A stretch of 64,000 nucleotides of DNA from Clostridia bacterium (GTDB lineage Bacteria > Bacillota > Sulfobacillia > SLMV01), in contig SLMV01000029.1 in NCBI GenBank assembly GCA_007133365.1, positions 1 through 64,000 of the forward strand. Reading direction: 5' to 3'. Below the pieces are notes generated by a model. The model saw only the letters and a list, made by a program, of their open reading frames with translations. It was not told the origin of the DNA and did not search any database. This document shows positions 9,173-18,011 of the stretch, in pieces. The stretch's first letter is position 1. Every line of letters begins with the position of its first letter. Made by a program: the position numbers and the translations under genes.

Positions 9173-9782
9173 TCCCGGTCAACCTCTCAATTTCGTCACG
9201 AACCAATACCGTCAACGCGTCAACCTGATCCGACCGCTTACCGGATCGGCTCTTGACCATCCCCTTCGAAGCACCCATCGGCGGGCCGACCCGGACATTC
9301 AAACGCGACCACGGTGCATAGCTTCCGGAAATACCGACCGGGACGATGGGCGCATCCGTCTTGATGGCCAAATAGGCGGCACCTCGCGCAAACGCCGATG
9401 CCACCCGCCGAGTGCGTTGGCGCGTCCCTTCCGGAAACAGACCAATCACGCCCCCATCCTCCAATATCGCCAGCGAACTTTGGAGCGCGCGCCGATCCGA
9501 TCGCCCTCGTCGGACCGGAAAGGCCCCCGACAACCGCAATATCGAAGCGAGGATCGGTATATCAAACAGCTCTCGTTTGGCCATGAAAGCAATGTGACGC
9601 GGGAAAACGGCGGCGACCAAAGGCGGATCCAACCAGCTGAAATGATTGGCGCAGACGATCACCCCTCCGTGCTTCGGTAAATGCTCCACGCCTTCCACTC
9701 GCACCCGACTGAAAATACAAAAACCCAGATTAAAAAGCCCTACCACCAAGCGATAGATCAACGATTCTCCCGCCTTCGACAA
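9162..9782 (-). CDS. plsC: 1-acyl-sn-glycerol-3-phosphate acyltransferase
   Basis: PlsC acylates lysophosphatidic acid to phosphatidic acid at the membrane. The catalytic NHFSWLD (HX4D) lies at 46-52 and the phosphate-binding FPEGTR at 116-121. There is a hydrophobic N-terminal segment at about residues 9-24. At 206 residues it is a short but complete member. It overlaps the end of cmk by 25 bases, a common cmk-plsC pairing. With plsY and gpsA downstream, all steps from DHAP to phosphatidic acid are present in this region. Confidence 0.93.
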   Translation of the reverse strand: MSKAGESLIYRLVVGLFNLGFCIFSRVRVEGVEHLPKHGGVIVCANHFSWLDPPLVAAVFPRHIAFMAKRELFDIPILASILRLSGAFPVRRGRSDRRALQSSLAILEDGGVIGLFPEGTRQRTRRVASAFARGAAYLAIKTDAPIVPVGISGSYAPWSRLNVRVGPPMGASKGMVKSRSGKRSDQVDALTVLVRDEIERLTGNAT

Positions 9783-10465
9783 TGAATCAGACTGTCCACC
9801 ATGAAACTAATCTGCCGAATCACATCCTCGCGTTCAAGGCGCGTGCTATCGATAATCACGGCGTCGTGCGCCGGCTTCAAAGGGGACTCTTTTCGCGTGG
9901 AATCGATTCGATCCCGATTCTCCACCGTCTGGGCCGCCTCTTCCCAGGTCGGCATGGCACCATTGGACCACTTCTGCCGCAGACGACGTTCGATGCGCAC
10001 CGGCAGTGCCGCCGTCAGAAATACTTTTACCCCGGCATCGGGCAGGACGTGAGTCCCGATATCGCGCCCATCCATCACCACGCCCCCATCAACCGCAAGT
10101 TCGCGCTGTTTTGCCACCAGAGCCCGCCGAACCCCGGCAACACTGGCAACAATGGAAACCACCGCCTCGACCTCGGGTCGGCGAAGATCAAGCGTCCGAT
10201 CCTCCCCCTCGAGAAAAATCCGCATGCCCTTGCCGGGGATTCGGCGGTATTCGATGGGAAGCACCTCGCTCAACTGGCACAGTGCCTGAGTATCGCTGGG
10301 AATATCAAGGTCCTCCTCGAGCGCCATCAACGCGACGGCTCGATACATGCCTCCCGAATCAATATGGGTATAACCCAGACGATGCCCAACCAGCTGGGCA
10401 ATCGTGGTCTTCCCAGCACCAGCGGGTCCATCGATGGCTATGTTCGGTCGTTTGGTCTCAGACAC
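9758..10465 (-). CDS. cmk: (d)CMP kinase
   Basis: Cmk phosphorylates CMP and dCMP with ATP. The P-loop GPAGAGKT is at 13-20, followed by DSGGMYRA and DGRDIGTHVLPDA, typical of bacterial Cmk. The chosen start is GTG at 10465 behind GGAG, which places the P-loop where the family has it (235 residues). An ATG at 10558 behind TGAGG would add 31 unmatched residues and cannot be excluded. It is the first gene of the operon running to fni and perhaps gpsA, with a promoter at 10612-10640. Confidence 0.93.
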   Translation of the reverse strand: MSETKRPNIAIDGPAGAGKTTIAQLVGHRLGYTHIDSGGMYRAVALMALEEDLDIPSDTQALCQLSEVLPIEYRRIPGKGMRIFLEGEDRTLDLRRPEVEAVVSIVASVAGVRRALVAKQRELAVDGGVVMDGRDIGTHVLPDAGVKVFLTAALPVRIERRLRQKWSNGAMPTWEEAAQTVENRDRIDSTRKESPLKPAHDAVIIDSTRLEREDVIRQISFMVDSLIHCRRRENR

Positions 10466-10611
10466 GGAGACTCCGTATGAGTGGAGGGAACATCGTTCGT
10501 GGATCAGTTGCTGGTTCTTTTTCCGAGGGCACGTCGTCTCAGTTTTCTCAGCCGTCATGGATCAACCTCAATTTATTAGTTTCCTTAATAACCAACTCGA
10601 TATCTGAATTC

Positions 10612-10640
10612 AGTATAACGGCAATACCGCAAAATTACAA
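10612..10640 (-). promoter_or_regulatory. Probable sigma-A promoter of the cmk operon
   Basis: On the minus strand TTGTAA (10640-10635) and TATACT (10617-10612) are spaced by 17 bases. Start of transcription would fall near 10605, upstream of both possible cmk start codons. The rest of the 10466-10800 gap holds no convincing gene, only the hairpins noted next to it. Confidence 0.55.
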
Positions 10641-10781
10641 ACCAGTTCAAGTCCGATCCGACCGGCCGTGAGCTGCCGCCTCCACCGATTGGCAACGATT
10701 CGGACAAGACGACGATTAACCCCTCAGGGGGGGTTCCATAACAATCGCTCTTTATCGAGTACCGGGAGCCTCTTACGCTCC

Positions 10782-10802
10782 AAAGGGTGCATCAAACCCT
10801 TT
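10782..10802 (-). terminator. Hairpin after the substrate-binding lipoprotein gene
   Basis: AAAGGGT and ACCCTTT form a 7-bp stem with a 7-base loop directly at the stop codon of the upstream minus-strand gene. There is no long T tract, so it is a weak intrinsic-terminator candidate. A second hairpin, AACCCC/GGGGTT, lies about 50 bases further on. Confidence 0.35.
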
Positions 10803-11799
10803 AACGTTCCCCGTGGAAAAAGTCAAACAGCTCGGATACGCCTTCGACGGCGCGCGGACTCGGATAATTAACGAGATCAAGGTCGATCCAACGATATCGC
10901 GCCGCTTCGATTGCCGATAAGGATTGCCAGGATGGTCGTTTGCCCGATTCAATTTCGGATACCGTCTCCTGAAAGACGGTGATAATGGCATCGGGGTCCT
11001 CCGCTTGTAAGGCCGCCTCCGAATAGGCGACCCACACACCCGGTTTATCACCCGCCACATTGATCCCTCCGGCAGCACGGATCACATCATCAATAAACGC
11101 ACCTCCACCCGCCGTCATGAGGGGATCGCTCCACATTTCGACGAATACCCTGGGACGTTCGGCCGAATCCAAAGCATCAAGGTCTCGACGAATGGTGGCC
11201 AACTTTTCCCGCATCTTGCTCACAACCACCTCCGCGCGCGCCGCAGCATCCATCACTTCGCCAAACTCCTCAATCGTCCGGCATAATTCCTCCAAAGAAT
11301 CCGGATTCCGGATCAAAAGATCCGTTTCGCTTTTCGCCTGCCAATTCAGTAAAGCGGGCGTTTGATCATTTGCCAGTACTAAGTCTGGCCGTAACCCGTC
11401 CAATGCATCATGATCCAAATCATCCAACGTTCCCACCCGGACGATCGAGGTCAACGCTTTCGGTAATGCGCTCGACCGGTCCAAACCCACCAGAGCATCC
11501 TCGACGTTCAGCGCCAACAAGATATCCGTATGCCCCGGGGAAAGCGAGACGACCCGCTCCGGCCGTGATTCGATGCTGACGTTAAGGTCCCAGTCATCCG
11601 GGATGACGATGGGATAGTCGGTCGGCGTTCGCGCCTCCTCGTCCGGTTCGTCGGTTTCTTGTTCGTTCGGGATCGCTTCATCCGGATCGGCCTCCTGAAC
11701 AATGCCGCATCCGATGAGGGTCCCGAAACCGATAAAGAAAACCAACACACTGATCACAATACGATGTCGAAACGGCTCCTGCTTCACGTCCAACCCCAT
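10801..11799 (-). CDS. ABC transporter substrate-binding lipoprotein (BtuF/FhuD-like)
   Basis: This 332-residue protein has a lipoprotein signal peptide (hydrophobic segment 14-30, lipobox LIGC with Cys31), an acidic linker at 34-58, and a PeripBP_2-type fold. The characteristic start RVVSLSPGHTDILLALN is followed by a long helix and a second lobe. Such proteins bind cobalamin, ferric siderophores or haem outside the membrane. No permease or ATPase gene is adjacent, so its partner must lie elsewhere or it may be an orphan. Specificity cannot be told. A GTG four codons downstream is an alternative start with a better SD. Confidence 0.8.
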   Translation of the reverse strand: MGLDVKQEPFRHRIVISVLVFFIGFGTLIGCGIVQEADPDEAIPNEQETDEPDEEARTPTDYPIVIPDDWDLNVSIESRPERVVSLSPGHTDILLALNVEDALVGLDRSSALPKALTSIVRVGTLDDLDHDALDGLRPDLVLANDQTPALLNWQAKSETDLLIRNPDSLEELCRTIEEFGEVMDAAARAEVVVSKMREKLATIRRDLDALDSAERPRVFVEMWSDPLMTAGGGAFIDDVIRAAGGINVAGDKPGVWVAYSEAALQAEDPDAIITVFQETVSEIESGKRPSWQSLSAIEAARYRWIDLDLVNYPSPRAVEGVSELFDFFHGER

Positions 11800-12004
11800 C
11801 CTTTCCCCACGGTCACCAATTTACGCCGACCCGCTCCGATGACACGGGAACGGGCTCGTCTTTGAAAGCCCCCGCATGATTCATCGAAACCCACCGAGAG
11901 CCCCCTTACTCTTGTTATCGGTTCGATCGACCTCTCGATTGAGTCTTGCTTCGGCATCGAAACGGACTCGGTGAACACCTTACGCTGGATGGCGATCCCA
12001 TAAC

Positions 12005-12033
12005 TTGACACAACATGGGGGCCAAACTAAGAT
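12005..12033 (+). promoter_or_regulatory. Near-consensus sigma-A promoter for the ferredoxin gene
   Basis: TTGACA (12005-12010) is a perfect -35 and TAAGAT (12028-12033) a good -10, with 17 bases between. Transcription would start near 12040, about 40 bases before the ferredoxin ATG. This is one of the two strongest promoters seen in the window and implies high constitutive expression. Nothing else was recognised in the 11800-12077 gap. Confidence 0.75.
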
Positions 12034-12077
12034 AGGGGTGATGGAATGCATTGGCAGCTGGTGCGACCGTCGATTGA

Positions 12078-12299
12078 ATGAGGATGAGGGAGGGATTGAC
12101 CATCAAACCTGTCATTGAACAAGACCTTTGTATCGGCGATGGAATCTGTGAAACGATCTGCCCCGAGGTTTTCGAAATTCGGGATGACGGGTTGGCCTAC
12201 GTCATTAATCAAAACCCATCGAGCGACCTAACGTCAGCGATTCGAGAAGCCATCGAAGCCTGTCCAACCGAATGCATCCGCTTAGAGGAAGACGAATAG
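12078..12299 (+). CDS. Single-cluster [4Fe-4S] ferredoxin with Asp in the cluster motif
   Basis: This 73-residue electron carrier has the spacing Cys18-x2-Asp21-x2-Cys24-x3-Cys28 and a distal Cys62 before Pro. The second cluster ligand position is Asp rather than Cys, as in the Pyrococcus furiosus 'D14' ferredoxin. Cys28 corresponds to the disulfide Cys of that protein, but its usual partner (near residue 54) is absent; an extra Cys66 is present. An ATG two codons downstream is an alternative start; the purine-rich GAGGATGAGGGAGGG run makes the exact start uncertain. The gene is monocistronic. Confidence 0.88.
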   Translation: MRMREGLTIKPVIEQDLCIGDGICETICPEVFEIRDDGLAYVINQNPSSDLTSAIREAIEACPTECIRLEEDE

Positions 12300-12314
12300 G
12301 TTGTCGTTTTTTAC

Positions 12315-12346
12315 ATGACCGGCACCGGTTTTTCCGGACCGGTCAT
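12315..12346. terminator. Convergent hairpin between ferredoxin and nicotinate phosphoribosyltransferase genes
   Basis: ATGACCGG and CCGGTCAT form an 8-bp outer stem, with an inner CCGG/CCGG stem and a TTTTT loop. It starts 15 bases after the ferredoxin stop and overlaps the stop codon of the opposing gene. No terminal T tract follows on either strand, so efficiency is unclear. Confidence 0.5.
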
Positions 12347-13413
12347 ATCATTTGGATCCGGACCAAACGATCCGTGGGAGATAACCCCGGAATCCGCCCC
12401 CTTTTGGCAACGGCTTCCCTCTCAACCTCCTTTATGTCCAGCGTCATATCAATCGGCCGGGCTGCGGATATGTAACTGCCCACACCAAAACCATCCGCAC
12501 CGGCCTCCGATAACAACCGAACTCGTTCGGGATCGAGTCCACCGGAACAGAAAATTTTGACCTTCGAGTGACCCGCCATATCCAAACGTGCACGCACTTC
12601 TCGCACCAGTTCCGGTGTCACACGGCCGCGTTCCGATGGGGTATCGAGGCGAACCGAATCGAGACGATCCCCAAGGGCCTCGGCAATGCGTAACGTTTCT
12701 TCGGCTTCGTCTTTGAAGGTATCCACTAAAATGGTCCGGGGTTCATCGGGTGGCATCACCGCATCGTACGCTTTTGCAATGCGCAACGTATCGCCCGCCA
12801 CGATGATGGCGGCATGCGGCACGGTTCCCACGGGCTCAAGACCCGCAAGTTTTGCCCCTAGGATACAGCTGCAACCGTCCAATCCTCCGGCTATCGCCGC
12901 CTTCTCCATGACGGGCGCGACGGCCGGATGAACATGTCGGGCTCCGAAACAAATCACCGGCTTTTCTCCAGCCGCATCCTTGATCGCTCGCGCTTGGGTC
13001 GCCCAACCGGACGCCGAAGCCAACATTCCCAAAAGCGGGGTTTCCATCGGGCCAAAATCGCTATACACGCCCCGAATGCGCAATACCACTTCTTTGGCCA
13101 CAAACGTTGCCCCTTCCGGGAGCGCCCAAAGTTCTTGGACCTTCCCGTCGAGAAGACGCAAGACCTCATCCAAACCCGCAAAAACACCAGGACGGTTCGA
13201 GAACACCTCCACCGTCACCTCCGTGTTTTCGAGCCCAAGTTCCCGCAATATATCCAGCGTCTTAATGAAATAGATATCCGTTGTATGACCGGCCAGAATC
13301 TCCTCGTGAGAGGCCGAGGCAAAGGCGCGATCCGCCTCCACTTTTAGCCCCTTTACCTGATCAAAACATCGGATCATTTCCAGTGCGTTCTCTTTTTTGC
13401 CCGCTTTGTCCAT
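12343..13413 (-). CDS. Nicotinate phosphoribosyltransferase
   Basis: The enzyme joins nicotinate to PRPP, giving nicotinate mononucleotide for NAD salvage. The 356-residue protein matches the shorter archaeal/Thermotoga-type branch: TTDIYFIKTLDIL near 44-56, FGARHVHP near 160, and a C-terminal phosphate-binding region with CSGGLDPERV and GADGFGVGSYI. The start ATG is behind GGAGG. It stands between the convergent ferredoxin and rluB, with about 50 bases to each neighbour, and may be in the rluB operon. Confidence 0.9.
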   Translation of the reverse strand: MDKAGKKENALEMIRCFDQVKGLKVEADRAFASASHEEILAGHTTDIYFIKTLDILRELGLENTEVTVEVFSNRPGVFAGLDEVLRLLDGKVQELWALPEGATFVAKEVVLRIRGVYSDFGPMETPLLGMLASASGWATQARAIKDAAGEKPVICFGARHVHPAVAPVMEKAAIAGGLDGCSCILGAKLAGLEPVGTVPHAAIIVAGDTLRIAKAYDAVMPPDEPRTILVDTFKDEAEETLRIAEALGDRLDSVRLDTPSERGRVTPELVREVRARLDMAGHSKVKIFCSGGLDPERVRLLSEAGADGFGVGSYISAARPIDMTLDIKEVEREAVAKRGRIPGLSPTDRLVRIQMI

Positions 13414-13465
13414 GATGCCTCCTAAACATTTTTGGGTTCCGATTCCCGCTCCTCAAGTGGGTGGT

Positions 13466-14224
13466 CTATTCAAGTCCCACGGCTCGGCGTAAACGATCGA
13501 CCTCGCCATCGGATAAGTGACGCCAACACCCAAGATTAAGGCCTTCGAGCGTTACCGGCCCCACCGCGATTCGACAAAGGGAGACGACCGGATGCCCCAC
13601 CGTCGCGAATAACCGGCGAATCTGCCGATAACGGCCTTCTTTCAAAATGATCCTCCAAAAGGAGGTCGAAGATGCCTTGCCCGCTTTCAACCATTCCATG
13701 CCCGCCACATGGGCCCAACCATCCGCCAGGGGCACCCCTTTTTTCAAATCCGAAACAATCGGTTCCTTCGGGCACCCTTTCACCTCAACCTCATAGACCT
13801 TCTTCACTTCCCAGCGCGGATGGCTAATTCGAAGCGCCAAATCACCATCCGTCGTCAATACGATCAACCCGGTCGTCTCGGCATCAAGCCGGCCAACTGG
13901 AAACACCGATCGGAGATGGCTCGGCAAAAGGTCCATCACGGTTGGACGTCCCCGGGGATCCCGCCGCGTGCTCAAATGCCCTCGCGGTTTGTTGAGCGCG
14001 ATATAAAGATCCGGCGCGGATATGCCGTCAATCGCTTTACCATCAACAGTTATGGTGCCTTCGTCACCGGACATCCGATAACCCGGCCCATCCACCACCC
14101 GGCCTCCGATGGCCACTCGGCCGGCCCGGATGATTTGGGCCGCGCTTCGCCGAGACGCTACCCCCGAACGGGCGAGGAATTTGTCCAGCCGCATGTTCTC
14201 ACCGGACTCTTGTTGCCGATTCAT
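13466..14224 (-). CDS. rluB: Pseudouridine synthase RluB/RsuA family
   Basis: The enzyme isomerises uridine to pseudouridine in rRNA, most likely helix 89/90 of 23S as for RluB. An S4 RNA-binding domain spans about 12-58, followed by the catalytic domain with GRLDAETTGL; Asp114 is the nucleophile. The ATG overlaps the ridA stop as ATGA, suggesting coupled translation. Met11 is a second plausible start with GGTGAG in front. The scpA-scpB-rluB order common in Firmicutes is kept, but with trxA, sucCD and ridA inserted. Confidence 0.92.
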   Translation of the reverse strand: MNRQQESGENMRLDKFLARSGVASRRSAAQIIRAGRVAIGGRVVDGPGYRMSGDEGTITVDGKAIDGISAPDLYIALNKPRGHLSTRRDPRGRPTVMDLLPSHLRSVFPVGRLDAETTGLIVLTTDGDLALRISHPRWEVKKVYEVEVKGCPKEPIVSDLKKGVPLADGWAHVAGMEWLKAGKASSTSFWRIILKEGRYRQIRRLFATVGHPVVSLCRIAVGPVTLEGLNLGCWRHLSDGEVDRLRRAVGLE

Positions 14225-14679
14225 TCAAACTCGACAATCATTTCCACTTCAACGAGAGCACCCTTCGGGAGCGAGGTCATCCCCACCGCCGCACGTGCAT
14301 GCTGACCCGCGTCACCAAAAACCGACTTCAGGAGTTTTGATGCCCCGTTAATGACAGCCGGATGCTCGGTAAAATCAGAGGTCGCACTGACATACCCGGT
14401 CACTTTGATAATCCGGGTGACCCGCGATAAATTGCCCAATAATTTACTCATGACGCCGACACAATTTAAGCAGCACAATTTGGCCGCCTCATAGCCATCG
14501 TCCAACGTTGCATCGTCACCGACCACGCCGGCGTACATCAGTTCACCCTCTTGCATGGGGAGTTGGCCCGAGATGAACATCCAGTTCCCCACACAAACCC
14601 CCGGCACGTAAGCCGCAAGCGGCATTGGAACCGCTGGAATCGTAAGCCCCATTTCTTCTAAGCGTTCTTCTGGTGTCAT
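14221..14679 (-). CDS. RidA/YjgF-YER057c family protein
   Basis: RidA-family proteins hydrolyse reactive enamine/imine intermediates released by PLP enzymes. This 152-residue member belongs to the subgroup with an N-terminal MTPEERLEEMG helix. The conserved Arg is present as Arg129 in HARAAVGMTSLPKGA. Lys/Cys-rich LCCLNC around 68-73 is a notable but unexplained feature. It lies between sucD and rluB, overlapping rluB by four bases. True deaminase function is not shown by sequence alone for this subgroup. Confidence 0.85.
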   Translation of the reverse strand: MTPEERLEEMGLTIPAVPMPLAAYVPGVCVGNWMFISGQLPMQEGELMYAGVVGDDATLDDGYEAAKLCCLNCVGVMSKLLGNLSRVTRIIKVTGYVSATSDFTEHPAVINGASKLLKSVFGDAGQHARAAVGMTSLPKGALVEVEMIVEFE

Positions 14680-14779
14680 AAATGATCGCCCTTTCGTATG
14701 AAATCTGGTATCATCGGCTTCATCTTACCCCCTCGAGTCGACATTGACGATCGATTAGGTAAAAAAAGAAAAACCGGGG

Positions 14780-15646
14780 TCATTGACCTTCTTTTATCGC
14801 CGCAATCAACTCATCCGCCACCGAAACGACCCGAACGCCCGCTTGTTCGAAGGCGCGCGCTTTTTCCGATGCCTGACCGGAATCGCCATCGACGATGGCA
14901 CCCGCATGCCCCATTCTCCGAGCAGGGGGTGCGGTCCGGCCGGCAACGTAAGCATGCACGGGTTTCGGATATCCCTGCTCCAAATAGGCAGCTGCCTCCT
15001 GCTCGAGATGCCCCCCGATTTCGCCGATCAAGATGATCCGTTCGGTTTGATCATCCAATCGAAATTGCTCGAGCCCATCCACAAAGGACGTCCCCACCAC
15101 GGAATCCCCTCCGACCCCGATACAGGTCGATTGGCCGATCCCACACGCACTTAGATTCGACGCCACTTCGTGCGTCAGTGTGCCGCTTCGCGATAGGATG
15201 CCCACAGACCCGGGTCGATAAAGCGAAGCCGGCATGATGCCGACCTTGCCCAGCCCCGGACTGATAATTCCGATCGTATTGGGGCCGATCAAGCGGACCC
15301 CTTGTTGTGCCGCCCGGTGCACCAATCGAAGACTATCCAAGACGGGGACATGTTCCGTCACCACCACGATCAACGACACGCCCGCTTCAATGGCCTCGTC
15401 CACCGCGTCATAGACGGCCGGCGGCGGTACCAAAACCAGCGACGCTGTCGCACCGGTTTCGGCCCGACACGTCGCCACACGATCAAAAACCGGGACCCCC
15501 ACTACCGAGGCGCCGCCCCGGCCCGGAACCACGCCGCCCACCAGACGCCCGTGATCTTCCATGGTTCGGGCGGCATGATATCGCCCCTGACGTCCGGTAA
15601 TGCCTTGAATCATCACACGCGTATCGCCATCAACCCATATGGCCAT
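14780..15646 (-). CDS. sucD: Succinyl-CoA synthetase alpha subunit
   Basis: SucD carries the CoA-binding Rossmann domain and the phosphorylated histidine of the ADP- or GDP-forming acyl-CoA ligase. The phospho-His is His247 in RRMGHAGAI. The chosen start is ATG at 15646 with GAGG nine bases ahead, overlapping sucC by 17 bases; a TTG at 15661 and ATG at 15655 are also in frame. The partner subunit is encoded immediately upstream. The 2-oxoacid:ferredoxin oxidoreductase at 24.9-27.5 kb would supply acyl-CoA substrates; succinyl-CoA specificity is by family only. Confidence 0.93.
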   Translation of the reverse strand: MAIWVDGDTRVMIQGITGRQGRYHAARTMEDHGRLVGGVVPGRGGASVVGVPVFDRVATCRAETGATASLVLVPPPAVYDAVDEAIEAGVSLIVVVTEHVPVLDSLRLVHRAAQQGVRLIGPNTIGIISPGLGKVGIMPASLYRPGSVGILSRSGTLTHEVASNLSACGIGQSTCIGVGGDSVVGTSFVDGLEQFRLDDQTERIILIGEIGGHLEQEAAAYLEQGYPKPVHAYVAGRTAPPARRMGHAGAIVDGDSGQASEKARAFEQAGVRVVSVADELIAAIKEGQ

Positions 15647-16787
15647 TGGCTTCATCCTCAATCTGCTTCAGCAATTTCTTTACGGCTTGTCCCGTGGTCC
15701 CCCACCGAACCACCTCGATCGATTGTTGCTCCAATATCTTCCAAGCAGTTTCTTGCTCATGACCTCGCATTTTGACCACCAAAGGCCCAGAAATCGCCCC
15801 TTTAGCTAACGCTGCCAAAATCCCTTCTGCCATCACCTGACAGTTGTTAATTCCCCCGAACACGTTGATGATAACCCCGTCAATTTCCGCAATGCTTCCC
15901 AGGAGTTCTAGCGCCGCGGCCATCTTTTCCCGTGAAACGCCACCCCCAACGTCAAGAAAGTTGGCCGGTCGGCTCCCGAGGGCCCGCACGGTGTCCATTG
16001 TCGCCAGGGCCAATCCGGCTCCACCGGCGATGATGCCAATGGTGCCACCGCTTAGCGGGACAAACTGAAGTCCCATTCGTCTGGCCCTCGCTTCATTATC
16101 GTCCTCATCGTCTTCGCTGATCGTTGTCTCAGATTGACCCAGTTCGTGTCGAAAAGCGGCCGACTCATCAATGACTATTTTGGCATCCGCTGCAATTAAC
16201 CGACCGTCGCTGGTATGTAAAAGAGGATTGATTTCTAAGGTTGTGGCATCCCAGTGCCACACCAACTCGGCGAGCATCACCAAAAGTTCGGCCACCTCAT
16301 GGCCTCGATTCCCCTCGAAACCCGCCTCCTTCGCCATCCGAAGCGCATCCTTGAACATAAACGGATCCACCCCGTTCATGCCGTGCATCACGGGGGCTTC
16401 GGGCGCCTTTTCAATATCAATGCCCCCGTAGGGTGATAAGAGGGCCAACACTTCTCGCCTTCCGGTATCCAGTTGAAACGCTAAGTAAATTTCCTGTTGA
16501 GTCGGTAGATATTCTTCAATCAGAACGGCCCGGGTGCGATCACCGGCAACACAACTTCCGAGTAGCCGGGCAGCATGAACGTTCAGTTCATCAACATCAT
16601 GAACTTCGACCACCGCTCCGGCCTTCTTGCGCCCCCCACTCGGCACCTGAGCCTTTACCATCAGGGGGAAATCCAATTGACACCCCGCGCGAATGGCCGC
16701 TTCCACGCTGAAGGCGACCGATCCCCTCGGAACCGGGACTCCCTTTTGGGCCAATCTTCTCTTGGCTTCAAACTCCAATAAATCCAA
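15630..16787 (-). CDS. sucC: Succinyl-CoA synthetase beta subunit
   Basis: SucC provides the ATP-grasp nucleotide-binding domain and the C-terminal ligase domain. The 385 residues include the N-terminal EFEAKRRLAQKGVPVPRG, the Mg-binding ATTLEINPLL near 190, and the power-helix region FGGINNCQVMAEGI near 315. Start is TTG at 16787 behind AAGGAG; no ATG fits. An acidic insert (EDDEDDNEARA) lies near residue 225. It is the first gene of sucC-sucD-ridA-rluB, about 190 bases downstream of trxA. Confidence 0.93.
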   Translation of the reverse strand: MDLLEFEAKRRLAQKGVPVPRGSVAFSVEAAIRAGCQLDFPLMVKAQVPSGGRKKAGAVVEVHDVDELNVHAARLLGSCVAGDRTRAVLIEEYLPTQQEIYLAFQLDTGRREVLALLSPYGGIDIEKAPEAPVMHGMNGVDPFMFKDALRMAKEAGFEGNRGHEVAELLVMLAELVWHWDATTLEINPLLHTSDGRLIAADAKIVIDESAAFRHELGQSETTISEDDEDDNEARARRMGLQFVPLSGGTIGIIAGGAGLALATMDTVRALGSRPANFLDVGGGVSREKMAAALELLGSIAEIDGVIINVFGGINNCQVMAEGILAALAKGAISGPLVVKMRGHEQETAWKILEQQSIEVVRWGTTGQAVKKLLKQIEDEANGHMG

Positions 16788-16978
16788 AAGCGACGACTCC
16801 TTCTGGCGACTCGGACGGGTCCAAGGCGATAAGGCATCGAACAGGATCCCCCCTCGAGGATCCCGCTCGCGCCAGATGCTCTCAAACTGTCGCGAGCCGT
16901 TAGCACACGATCACCATGGTAGCCAAAAGCACACCAACCGCACAAAGGTTCACCGAGTGACCCGTTCTTGGTTGTTGA

Positions 16979-17305
16979 TTAGAGATATCGGTCCAGTTCT
17001 TCTTTTAGCTGTTGTTCGGGAAGCACGCCGACGAATCGGGTGGCGGGCTCACCCTCTTTGAACAGGATTAACGTGGGGATGCTCATGATTCCCATTTGGG
17101 ATGGGATTTCCTGGTTGGCATCCACATCCATTTTGCCGACCTTCAATTGGTCATCATACGTATCCGCAATGCGTTCGATCACCGGAGCCAGCATTCGACA
17201 CGGTGCACACCATTCCGCCCAAAAATCCACCAGGACCGGTTGTTCGGCTTTTAGGACTTCCGAATCAAAGTTTTGATCCGTGATTTCAACAATACCCTCA
17301 CTCAT
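16979..17305 (-). CDS. trxA: Thioredoxin
   Basis: Thioredoxin reduces protein disulfides in the cytoplasm. The redox motif is Trp32-Cys33-Ala-Pro-Cys36, slightly unlike the usual WCGPC because Ala replaces Gly, and the cis-proline is Pro77 in SIPTL. Length (108) is standard. The gap of 148 bases to scpB contains no clear gene. Confidence 0.95.
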   Translation of the reverse strand: MSEGIVEITDQNFDSEVLKAEQPVLVDFWAEWCAPCRMLAPVIERIADTYDDQLKVGKMDVDANQEIPSQMGIMSIPTLILFKEGEPATRFVGVLPEQQLKEELDRYL

Positions 17306-17453
17306 CGTTATTCCCCTTTCAGATTCAACCTTCTTCCCCAGTTTTCGCGATTTAAAAGCGAATCCCTCGCATACATCCGGCGATGGACCGCTAGGTCTTT
17401 AAAAACCACAACCGCTCGATCATCTTTCAAACGTGGCATCGAGACGTACCGCT

Positions 17454-18011
17454 TCAACCTTCTTCATTGTTTTGGCCAGGCAAAGGCGGCAATTCTTGCA
17501 GATCATTTAAACCGAACTGCTCGAGGAACCGTTGGGTCGTCCCGAACAACTTGGGCCGTCCCGGTGCATCACGCCGGCCCAAAACCCGGATGAGTCCCTC
17601 GGCATGAAGCCTTTTGAGGAGATGGGCCGAACCGACACCACGAATCTGATCAATCTCAGGGCGGGTAATCGGCTGTCGGTAAGCCACCAGCGCCAACACT
17701 TCCACGGCTGCCGACGACAATTGCTCACCTTCGGGCTCGAGAATGCGCTCCAAAAACGCATGATACAAGGTCCGCGTTCGAATTTGAAAACCGCCCGCCA
17801 CCTCGAGCAACTCGATGCCCGATTCTGGGTGATCATAGCGTTTGCGAAGTTTCGCTAAGAGCCGCCGAACGGTATCATCCGTCAACGCCAAAGTCGCCCC
17901 CAAGGCAGCAACCCCCATGGGCTCGGGCGCCGCGAAGAGGCAGGCTTCCAATGCGCCTAACGCACTTAACGCATGTCCCGTTTCGGGATCATATACGACA
18001 TCATCCGCCAC
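17454..18011 (-). CDS. scpB: Segregation and condensation protein B
   Basis: ScpB is the winged-helix kleisin-interacting subunit of the bacterial SMC condensin. Two winged-helix domains are recognisable, with the family hallmark LALVAYRQPITRPEIDQIRG near residues 106-125. The GTG start immediately follows the scpA stop, so translation is coupled. Length (185) is usual. Confidence 0.93.
   Translation of the reverse strand: MADDVVYDPETGHALSALGALEACLFAAPEPMGVAALGATLALTDDTVRRLLAKLRKRYDHPESGIELLEVAGGFQIRTRTLYHAFLERILEPEGEQLSSAAVEVLALVAYRQPITRPEIDQIRGVGSAHLLKRLHAEGLIRVLGRRDAPGRPKLFGTTQRFLEQFGLNDLQELPPLPGQNNEEG

Noticed and set aside
16788..16978. Possible riboswitch or T-box before sucC
   Set aside because: Only a pair of self-complementary GGATCC sites was seen; no conserved riboswitch core.
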